Made by a program: the position numbers and the translations under genes. A stretch of DNA of 64,000 bases from positions 222,503 to 286,502 of the forward strand of contig CAWATM010000017.1 of NCBI GenBank assembly GCA_963784895.1, given 5' to 3'. The notes beneath the pieces were generated by a model that did no database searches, was not told the origin of the DNA, and saw nothing but the letters and a program-made list of their open reading frames with translations. Positions 42,276 through 48,796 of this stretch are shown here, one piece after another; positions within the stretch are counted from its first letter, which is position 1, and each line of letters begins with the position of its first letter. The stretch comes from Gaiellasilicea sp963784895. GTDB taxonomy: Bacteria; Actinomycetota; Thermoleophilia; Gaiellales; Gaiellaceae.

Positions 42276-43583
42276 TTACTCGTCGAGCAGCGCGCGGTCG
42301 TAAAAGTCGACGACGCGGCGCTCGTACTCGGCCGGCTGCGCCTTCAGGCCGCCCGTGTGGTCGGCTCCCGGCACCTTCCAGATCTGCTTCGGCTGGCCGG
42401 CGGCGGCGTAGTACTTCGGCTGCCTGACGTCCTCGCCGCCCATGCCGGGGTCGGCCCAGATCAGGAAGACGGAGCGGGGCGCGATCTCGCCGATCCGGTC
42501 GACGATCTTCGGCGGCGGCCCCTGGTTCGAGAAGACGGCGACAGCGGCACCGAGCGCGATCCAGGCCGGCCGGAAGATCCGATCCGCGCCGGTCAGGTCG
42601 ACCTCGCCCGCCGGGTAGCCGGCACCTTCGGAGACGATTGCCTTGAAGTCGGTCGACCGGGCCGCCGCCTCGATCAGGATCTCGCCGCCGACGGAGAAGC
42701 CGTAGCCACCGATCCGGTCGTCGTCCACCTCTGCACGGGACTTCAGGTACTCGGCGCCGGCGATCAGGTCGCGGTCGCCCGCCCAGCGGACGGTGTCGCC
42801 CTCGCTCGTGCCCTGGCCGCGGGGGTTGAGGAGCAGGACGCCGTAGCCGTGCCGGATCAGCATCCGGGCTTCGGCGGAGCGCGTCGCGCCGGGGAAAAGG
42901 ATCACCGCGGCGCGGTTCTTGGAGGGGACGTAGGAGCCGGTCAGCTCGAGCGAGTCGCTCGTGGTGACGGAGACGGTCTCGTACGGGACGCGGAGGTCGG
43001 GCTCGACGACGCCGCGGCCGGTGTGGGTGTAGGTGTAGGCGAAGCCGACGGGGAAGACGACGAGCGCGAAGACCGCGAGCGCGAGCGGCACGGACGCGAC
43101 CACGGTCAGCGTCCGGCGGAGCACGGTGCGGCGGCGAGAGCCGTACGAGCGGCGCGACCGCCAGAGGACGACGAGACCGGTGGCCGCGAGCACGACGCCG
43201 GCTGCGATCGTCAGCAGGCCTGTCGTGTAGTGGTCTCCCGACGCCTCGCCCTGGGAGAGCCAGTACGCGCTCGGAATTCCGAACGCGATTCCGAGGACAC
43301 CGAAGGTGAGTGCGAGTGCGGCCCTGATCCCGGCGCGCACACGGAGGTAGAGCGCTGCCGCGGCGGCGATGGCCGCGAGCGGGATCAGGCCGCTGGCAAG
43401 ATGGTCGGCTGGGGTCGTGCCGGGCTCGGGTTGGAGAAAGTTGTCGTCGGCGATGTGAAGCGCGACCGCACCGAGGGCGATCGTGGCGACGCCGCGCTCC
43501 GTTCGGGCGAAACGGGCGGCGCGCGCCACGATCGACGTGCGGGTGGGGGCGGGGGTCGTGAGTGCGTGGGAGCTCGATGTCAT
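42276..43583 (-). CDS. Membrane-anchored alpha/beta hydrolase
   Basis: 435 residues from ATG 43583 (an earlier GTG at 43616 is also possible). Five or so hydrophobic helices occupy the first ~200 residues, then a dienelactone-hydrolase/CocE-like domain: RAAVILFPGATRSAEA, YGVLLLNPRGQGTSEGD (oxyanion), nucleophile elbow GYGFSVGGEI with Ser, FLIWADPGMGGED and GADHTGGL with the probable catalytic His. The hydrolase would face one side of the membrane; substrate unknown. Confidence 0.8.
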   Translation of the reverse strand: MTSSSHALTTPAPTRTSIVARAARFARTERGVATIALGAVALHIADDNFLQPEPGTTPADHLASGLIPLAAIAAAAALYLRVRAGIRAALALTFGVLGIAFGIPSAYWLSQGEASGDHYTTGLLTIAAGVVLAATGLVVLWRSRRSYGSRRRTVLRRTLTVVASVPLALAVFALVVFPVGFAYTYTHTGRGVVEPDLRVPYETVSVTTSDSLELTGSYVPSKNRAAVILFPGATRSAEARMLIRHGYGVLLLNPRGQGTSEGDTVRWAGDRDLIAGAEYLKSRAEVDDDRIGGYGFSVGGEILIEAAARSTDFKAIVSEGAGYPAGEVDLTGADRIFRPAWIALGAAVAVFSNQGPPPKIVDRIGEIAPRSVFLIWADPGMGGEDVRQPKYYAAAGQPKQIWKVPGADHTGGLKAQPAEYERRVVDFYDRALLDE

Positions 43584-43660
43584 GCACCGAGGCTCGCAGC
43601 CGCCCGGCGTCGCCACAGCGCGGCCTGCAGGCGTCTCGAAGTGCGGCTGGCCGTACGCCG

Positions 43661-44431
43661 CTACACGTAGCGGCCCATGCCGCCGGCGACGTCGATCGAC
43701 GCGCCCGTGATGTAGCTCGCCCGCTCACTGAGCAGGAACGCGACCAGGCCCGAGACCTCCTCGGGGACACCGAAGCGCCCGAGCGGCACCTCCTGCCGCG
43801 CGAACGCGTCGAAGAACTCCTCGCGCGGCACGTCGGGCGCGCGGCGGCGGTGGATGTTCTCCCACTGCGGCGTGATCACGAAGCCGATGTTGACGCCGTT
43901 GACGAGCACGTTGTCCTTCGCCACCTCGAGCGCGAGCGTCTTCGTGAACGAGTTCCCCGCGGCTCGGTTGACGGACGTGGCGAAGAACGTCGGGTCGGGA
44001 TAGCGCGAGTAGACGGCGCCGATGTTGACGATCCGGCCGCCGCCGGCCACGCGCATGTGCGGCAGGACCTCGCGGCAGCAGCGGATCAGCGAGAAGACCT
44101 TCACGTCGTAGTCGGCGGCCCAGTTCTCGTCCGACAGCGCCTCGAAGTTGCCGGGGTGCGCGCCGCCGGCGTTGTTGACGAGGAAGTCGATCCCGCCGAG
44201 CGCCTCCGCCGAGCGGGCGACGAAGTCGCGCACCTGCTCGGCGTCGGTGACGTCGGCCGCCTGCGCGTGGGCCGCCCCGACCTCCTCGCCGGCGGCGAGC
44301 ACCTCGTCCTCGTTGCGGGCGCAGATCGCGACGCGGGCTCCCTCGGTCACGAGCTCGCGAGCGATCGCCTCGCCCAGCCCCTTCGACCCGCCCGTGACGA
44401 GCGCGCGACGCCCTTCGAGGCCGAGCTTCAC
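43661..44431 (-). CDS. Short-chain dehydrogenase/reductase family protein, atypical active site
   Basis: 256 residues. NAD(P) motif VTGGSKGLGEAIA, NNAGG, and the C-terminal family ending (RFGVPEEVSGLVAFLLSERA, ITGASIDVAGGMG) are standard. In place of the usual Y-x-x-x-K the sequence is TFFATSVNRAAGNSFTK, lacking an aligned Tyr and Lys, so activity may be altered. GTG overlaps the cupin stop by 4 bases; last gene of an aminotransferase-cupin-SDR operon. Confidence 0.82.
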   Translation of the reverse strand: MKLGLEGRRALVTGGSKGLGEAIARELVTEGARVAICARNEDEVLAAGEEVGAAHAQAADVTDAEQVRDFVARSAEALGGIDFLVNNAGGAHPGNFEALSDENWAADYDVKVFSLIRCCREVLPHMRVAGGGRIVNIGAVYSRYPDPTFFATSVNRAAGNSFTKTLALEVAKDNVLVNGVNIGFVITPQWENIHRRRAPDVPREEFFDAFARQEVPLGRFGVPEEVSGLVAFLLSERASYITGASIDVAGGMGRYV

Positions 44432-44793
44432 TTCGTGCGCAGGTACGCGTCGGAGCCGTCGAGCCAGTCCTGTCGCGGCGGGCAGAAGATGTCGACGTCC
44501 AGCGTCGGCTCGAGCGCCTCGGCCTTGTGCGGCAGCCACGACGGCAGGTGGAGGACCTCACCGGCGCCGACGTCGACGATCTCCGACTCGTCCTCGCCGA
44601 GCCAGAAGCGCAACGTGCCCTCGAGGATGTAGGTCAGCTGCTCGTTCTCGTGCGAGTGCTGCGGCACGATGCAGCCCTGCTCGAGGAACACCTGGGCGAG
44701 CATCATCCGCTCGGTCGAGATCAGCCGCCGCGCCAGGTCGGGCTTCAGCGCCTCCTTCGGCAGCTCGTCCCAGCGGTAGTGCGTCGCCGTCAC
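44428..44793 (-). CDS. Cupin domain protein
   Basis: 121 residues, one cupin barrel. Metal motif 1 is QHSHENEQLTYILEG (His, His, Glu) and motif 2 is VLHLPSWLPHKAEALE with the last His; all four ligands present. The ending (DVDIFCPPRQDWL) closely resembles that of the second cupin at 47814-48179 (VVDVFAPPRDDWA), so the two are paralogs. GTG overlaps the aminotransferase stop. Could be a small dioxygenase or isomerase. Confidence 0.85.
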   Translation of the reverse strand: MTATHYRWDELPKEALKPDLARRLISTERMMLAQVFLEQGCIVPQHSHENEQLTYILEGTLRFWLGEDESEIVDVGAGEVLHLPSWLPHKAEALEPTLDVDIFCPPRQDWLDGSDAYLRTK

Positions 44794-45983
44794 AGCAGCG
44801 CCCCGAGCTTCTCGATCCCCTCGTCGATGCGCGCGTCGTCGACGAGGCTGAACGAGAGCCGCACCGTGTCGCCGCCGCGCCCGTCCGGGAAGAAGAGCGT
44901 GCCGGGGACGATCCCGACGCCCTGCTCGACCGCCCGCCGGGCGAGGTCGACGGAGTCCGCCCCGGGCAGCGTCAGCCAGGAGAAGAAGCCTCCCTGCGGC
45001 CGGGTCCAGCGTGACCCCTCCGGCAGCGAGCGTGCGAGCGCCGCGAGCATCCGCTCGCCCTTGCGCCGGTACAGCGCCCGCGACCGTGTCAGCTGCTCGT
45101 CGATCCAGCCGCGCCGGGCGGACTCCTCGAAGAGCCGCTGGCCCAGTGCGCCCGCGCACTGGTCTGTGAGCTGCTTGGCAGCGACGAGCCGAGCCGAGAT
45201 CTCGGCCGGGCCGACCGCCCAGCCGAGCCGGACACCGGGGCAGAACGTCTTCGAGGTCGTCCCCGCCTGGACGACGGTGTCGGGGCCGAGGCTCCAGAGG
45301 CTCGGGAGCAGGTCCTCGGTGAAGCCGAGCTCGCGATAGGCGACGTCCTCGACGATCAGGAACCCGTATCGGCGCGCCAGCTCGACGAGCGGCGCGCGCC
45401 GCTCGGCCGCGAGGCTGACACCGGCCGGGTTCTGGTGGTCGGGAATGGTGTAGACGAGCTTCGGACGCAGCCCGGCCGCGAGCCGCTGCTCCAGCTCGTC
45501 GACCTCGAGCCCGTGCTCGTCGAGCGGGACGGCGACGAGCGTCGCCTCGAAGCTCCGAAACGCCTGGATCGCGCCGAGGTAGGTCGGTCCCTCGACGACG
45601 ACCGTGTCGCCGGGATCGAGGAAGGTCTTCCCGATCAGCTCGAGCGCCTCGATCGCGCCGCTCGTGATCAGCAGCTCGTCGTCGGCGGGACGGCGGCCCT
45701 GCAGCGTCTCGAGCCTTTCGGCGAACGCGTCGAGCGACCCAGGCAGACCACGCGTGGGCGCGTACTGGAACGCGCTCAGCTCGCCGGCCGCCGCGAACTC
45801 CTGCAGCAGCGACGAGATCCGCTCGCGCGGGAAGGTCTCCGGGTCGGGGAAGCCGCCGGCGAAGGAGATCAAGTCGGGCAGGCCGAGGAGGGCGAGGACG
45901 GACGCGATCCCCTCGCCGACGTCCCCCCGTGTGCGGACTGCGGCGACGGTCTCCCACCGTGCCGTCTCGGGCGTCACCGTCAC
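44790..45983 (-). CDS. PLP-dependent aminotransferase (2-aminoadipate/valine-pyruvate type, fold I)
   Basis: 397 residues. PLP Lys in GTTSKTFCPGVRLGW, aspartate for the pyridine nitrogen in LIVEDVAYRELGF, and TIPDHQNPAGVSL with the Asn; N-terminal FAGGFPDPETFP as in the LysN/MocR-type subgroup. Transfers amino groups of branched, aromatic or aminoadipate substrates; the exact one is unclear. GTG start six bases after TAGGAT; first gene of the operon with a cupin and an SDR. Confidence 0.88.
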   Translation of the reverse strand: MTVTPETARWETVAAVRTRGDVGEGIASVLALLGLPDLISFAGGFPDPETFPRERISSLLQEFAAAGELSAFQYAPTRGLPGSLDAFAERLETLQGRRPADDELLITSGAIEALELIGKTFLDPGDTVVVEGPTYLGAIQAFRSFEATLVAVPLDEHGLEVDELEQRLAAGLRPKLVYTIPDHQNPAGVSLAAERRAPLVELARRYGFLIVEDVAYRELGFTEDLLPSLWSLGPDTVVQAGTTSKTFCPGVRLGWAVGPAEISARLVAAKQLTDQCAGALGQRLFEESARRGWIDEQLTRSRALYRRKGERMLAALARSLPEGSRWTRPQGGFFSWLTLPGADSVDLARRAVEQGVGIVPGTLFFPDGRGGDTVRLSFSLVDDARIDEGIEKLGALL

Positions 45984-45989
45984 GCGGCC

Positions 45990-45995
45990 ATCCTA
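45990..45995 (-). promoter_or_regulatory. -10 box of a leaderless operon
   Basis: On the minus strand TAGGAT ends exactly six bases before the aminotransferase GTG (45983). Confidence 0.45.
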
Positions 45996-46000
45996 CGCCG

Positions 46001-46501
46001 CTAGCAGAGCCTCGTCAGCCGGCCGGTGTCGACGTCGTAGAGGAAGCCGCCGACGTGGAGGTGCGTCAGGTACGGCCATGACCGCACCCGCTGGACATCG
46101 TCGCGGACCGTCTCCTCCTGGTCGCTCGAGACGAGGAAGGCGAGGCTGCGTGTGTCCGGCCCGCCGGCGGTCGAGACCGCCTCGTGGACGTCCTCCTCCT
46201 CACCGGCCGCCATCCGGCACTTCGTGTGGGCGACGATCATCGCGCGGTCGACGCCGAGCAGGTAGGAGGCAAGCACGAGCGTGCGGAGGACGTCGTCGGT
46301 GACGCGCGCGCCGGCGTTCCGCAGGATCTTCGCGTCGCCGGGACTGAGGCCGAGCATCGCGAGCGGCTCGATCCGCGAGTCCATGCACGTGAGGACGGCG
46401 AGCCCCTTTGCCGCAACCGGCTCAAGGCCCTCGAGCCGGAATCCCTGGGCGTACGCCTCGTTGGCCGCGAGCACGTCATCGAACGTCGCATCGCCGGCCA
46501 C
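46001..46501 (-). CDS. Beta-class carbonic anhydrase-like protein
   Basis: 166 residues. Zinc ligands: Cys and the Asp-Arg pair in TCMDSRIEPL, and His/Cys in VAHTKCRMAA. The ARVTDDVLRTLVLASYLLG helix and ending HVGGFLYDVDTGRLTRL match the short beta-CA subgroup. Interconverts carbon dioxide and bicarbonate. GTG 46501 lies six bases after TACGAT, better than a distant upstream start. Confidence 0.9.
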   Translation of the reverse strand: MAGDATFDDVLAANEAYAQGFRLEGLEPVAAKGLAVLTCMDSRIEPLAMLGLSPGDAKILRNAGARVTDDVLRTLVLASYLLGVDRAMIVAHTKCRMAAGEEEDVHEAVSTAGGPDTRSLAFLVSSDQEETVRDDVQRVRSWPYLTHLHVGGFLYDVDTGRLTRLC

Positions 46502-46507
46502 GCGGGG

Positions 46508-46513
46508 ATCGTA
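46508..46513 (-). promoter_or_regulatory. -10 box of the carbonic anhydrase gene
   Basis: On the minus strand TACGAT, again exactly six bases from the GTG start codon. Confidence 0.45.
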
Positions 46514-46619
46514 TGCGTAGGTAGACGCGGGTGCGAAGAGGGGTAGCCGCCACCGATGACCGCGAGCCCCAGCGCTCGTAGCGTCCTCCGCACCAGCCCG
46601 AACCACAAGGAGGACATCG

Positions 46620-47195
46620 ATGAAGACACGCACGAACCGCCTCATCCTCGCCTGCATGAGCGTCCTGGCCGCCCTGTGCGTCCAGGTCGCAGCAGCCGCG
46701 CAGGCCGCGCCGATCCTCGGCCAGCAGACCCAGCCCGGCGACGCCCTCGACCCGCGAACCTACGCTCCGGAGAGCAGGCCGTTTCTCACCGTCAGCGCGA
46801 GCGGCTTCCAGAAGTACGCCTGCCAGGCGAACGGCAAATGGCTGTTCACAGACCCGGTCGCAGACCTCTACGCGGAGAAGGCGATCGGCACGCACTATCT
46901 GAACTTCGCCACCGGCCGGCCCGTGTGGGAGCTGAAGGACGGCAGCAGCGTCGAGGCCGCACGAACGGCGTCGGCGCCCGCGGGGACCGGCAACATTGCG
47001 TCGCTGCTGCTCGAGGCCAAGGTCACGATTGCCGGCTCCGAGGGTGACCGTCTGGCCAAGACCACGTGGGTGCAGCGTCTGAACACGTCCGGCGGTGTCG
47101 CTCCGGACAGCGCGTGTACGCCCGGTGCCACGCTCGCCGTCCCCTACACCACCGACTACGTCTTCTGGGCTGCGAAGGGCATGCCCGACGACTGA
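46620..47195 (+). CDS. Secreted DUF3455 family protein
   Basis: 191 residues with a clear signal peptide (LILACMSVLAALCVQVAAAA, cleavage near QAAP). The mature part follows DUF3455 proteins of fungi and bacteria: FQKYACQANGKWLF, IGTHYLNFATGRPVWELKDG, and the ending YTTDYVFWAA. Function unknown, extracellular. ATG preceded by a strong AAGGAGG, so this mRNA has a leader unlike the neighbours. Confidence 0.85.
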   Translation: MKTRTNRLILACMSVLAALCVQVAAAAQAAPILGQQTQPGDALDPRTYAPESRPFLTVSASGFQKYACQANGKWLFTDPVADLYAEKAIGTHYLNFATGRPVWELKDGSSVEAARTASAPAGTGNIASLLLEAKVTIAGSEGDRLAKTTWVQRLNTSGGVAPDSACTPGATLAVPYTTDYVFWAAKGMPDD

Positions 47196-47221
47196 GCCGT
47201 CGCCACCAGGCGAGGGTGAGC

Positions 47222-47257
47222 GAGCGCCGCTGCGGGGCCGCCCGCGAAGCGGCGCTC
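47222..47257 (+). terminator. Strong hairpin after the DUF3455 gene
   Basis: GAGCGCCGCT (47222-47231) pairs with AGCGGCGCTC (47248-47257), and inside it GCGGG pairs with CCCGC around GCCG; about 15 bp in total with a two-base bulge. No T run follows, so it is either a GC-type terminator or a repeat element. The rest of the gap to 47344 shows further GC-rich inverted repeats and no gene. Confidence 0.45.
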
Positions 47258-47343
47258 CGCTCCCCTCCCCTCGGTGGTCATCCCCGGTGGGGACGCCCGG
47301 AGAAACTGGCCGAACGGGCGGTTTCGGCGCGGTGACGAAGGCG

Positions 47344-47349
47344 TATGGT
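47344..47349 (+). promoter_or_regulatory. -10 box of the RidA-cupin pair
   Basis: TATGGT ends exactly six bases before GTG 47356, supporting that GTG rather than the earlier in-frame GTG at 47332 as the start. Confidence 0.4.
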
Positions 47350-47355
47350 TCCCGC

Positions 47356-47817
47356 GTGGGCCGGATCGACGCGCGCCTGAAAGAGCTCGGGCTGCTGCTG
47401 CCGGCGCCGATGGAGCCGCCGGGCAACTTCAAGCTCGTCAACGTCCACGGCGGCCTTGCCTACGTGGCGGGCCACCCGGCGATCGACGGCTCCACCGTGC
47501 TCGTCCAGGGGGTCGTCGGCCGCGACCTCACCGCGCAAGAGGGGTACGAGGCGGCTCGGCTCGCGGCGCTCTCGATCCTCGCGTCGCTCGAGCGCGAGCT
47601 GGGCGACCTCGATCGCGTGACGCAGTGGCTGCGGGCCGTCGGCTACGTTCAGAGCGCGCCCGACTTCCACGAGAACGCCAAGGTCGTGAACGGCTTCAGC
47701 GATCTGATCGTCGAGATCTGGGGCGACGCAGGACGCCACGCGCGCTCGGCGCCCGGCCAGGGGCCGTCACCGCTGAACGTCCCCGTGATCGTCGACGCGA
47801 TCGTGGCGGTCGCGTGA
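47356..47817 (+). CDS. RidA/YjgF family protein (long form)
   Basis: 153 residues. GRIDARLKELGLLLPAP and NFKLVNVHGGLAYVAGHPAI open the fold; AARLAALSILASLERELGDL, VTQWLRAVGYVQSAPDF and the ending NVPVIVDAIVAV are characteristic of the YjgF subgroup with an N-terminal extension (TdcF-like 'RidA family' of 150 residues). Coupled to a cupin by GTGA overlap. It is unrelated in detail to the RidA at 5034. Confidence 0.85.
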   Translation: MGRIDARLKELGLLLPAPMEPPGNFKLVNVHGGLAYVAGHPAIDGSTVLVQGVVGRDLTAQEGYEAARLAALSILASLERELGDLDRVTQWLRAVGYVQSAPDFHENAKVVNGFSDLIVEIWGDAGRHARSAPGQGPSPLNVPVIVDAIVAVA

Positions 47818-48179
47818 GCGCGTTCGACGACCTCACCGCGATCCCGCCGCAGGAGCTCACGGCCGGCTACCTCGCGCGGGCGGTGCACGGCGAACGGCTC
47901 ACCCTCGCGATCGTCGAGATCGAGCCGGGCGCGGAGCTGCCGGAGCACCACCATGCCAACGAGCAGTTCGGCCTCGTGCTGCGCGGGGCGCTGACCCTCC
48001 GCGTCGGGGACGAGTCGCGGACGGTGTCTCCAGGCGGCCTCTGGCGCATCCCCGGCGACGCCCCGCATTCGGCGAAGGCCGGACCGGAGGGCGCCGTCGT
48101 CGTCGACGTCTTCGCCCCGCCGCGGGACGACTGGGCCGCGATCGCCGCGACCCAGCCGCGCCGGCCGGCCTGGCCCTGA
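47814..48179 (+). CDS. Cupin domain protein
   Basis: 121 residues. Metal motif LPEHHHANEQFGLVLRG and LWRIPGDAPHSAKAG contain the expected His and Glu ligands. Similar in length and ending to the cupin at 44428-44793. GTG overlaps the RidA stop by 4 bases, so the two act together; substrate unknown. Confidence 0.85.
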   Translation: MSAFDDLTAIPPQELTAGYLARAVHGERLTLAIVEIEPGAELPEHHHANEQFGLVLRGALTLRVGDESRTVSPGGLWRIPGDAPHSAKAGPEGAVVVDVFAPPRDDWAAIAATQPRRPAWP

Positions 48180-48180
48180 C

Positions 48181-48378
48181 CTAGCGCTCGGGCCGGCCGA
48201 ACACGCGCCGGGCGCAGTCCGGGCAGTAGAAGACGAGGGTCGGTCCCTCGGCGGCCCAGGGATCGTCGGCGCGATGCGCCTCCCAGCCCCGAGCGCTGAC
48301 GCTGCTCACGCGCGGGCACTCCGTGCAGGCCAGCACGTGGATGTCGCCGCAGCTGGCCGCGTCGGGTTCCATCACCAT
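48181..48378 (-). CDS. Small cysteine-rich (zinc-binding-like) protein
   Basis: 65 residues: ASCGDIHVLACTECPRV and VFYCPDCARRVFG give two CxxC pairs about 35 residues apart, typical for a small zinc ribbon. Two ATG codons (48378 and 48372) are possible starts. Two other proteins of the same kind lie at 8812 and 60032. Function unknown. Confidence 0.5.
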   Translation of the reverse strand: MVMEPDAASCGDIHVLACTECPRVSSVSARGWEAHRADDPWAAEGPTLVFYCPDCARRVFGRPER

Positions 48379-48796
48379 GTCATCGCTGCCCCGGCGGCGG
48401 CGCGGTACTACCCAAAGGCGTGGAACCGCTGGCCGGAGGGTGAGGGAGCGGCGCCGCGGGTGCCGCCCACCTCTGCGGCGCTCCAACTCCCCCAGTGGCA
48501 GGTTGGTGCACCCACCCTCGATCGGCGCCCCCGCAAACGTGTGGCTCTGCTCACCCATTCGGAGTGTCCCGAGGCACGCCGGCAGGGGAAGCGGGTGAGG
48601 TCTTGCTCCCGCGGACGTTCTTGACAGGCCCTCGCGCGTTGCGAGATGGTGCGGCTGGTAACGAGAGGAGCTTCGTGCCGCCACGAGGAAGCGGATCGTT
48701 ACTGCGGCGGAGACCACGGCCCTTCGGGTCCGGGAGCGTCGGCTGTCCCGAAGCTCCTCCCGCCGACACGCGAACGGGCGGAGGAGGTGGGATGAG
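48379..48796. other. Intergenic region before the accessory operon
   Basis: 418 bases without a convincing gene. A TTGACA at 48622-48627 is followed 17 bases later by a weak -10 (AGATGG). An inverted pair (GGAGCTTCG... at 48669 and CGAAGCTCC at 48749) could form a long hairpin around a possible leader. The ribosome site GGAGGAGG lies just before GTG 48797. Confidence 0.4.
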
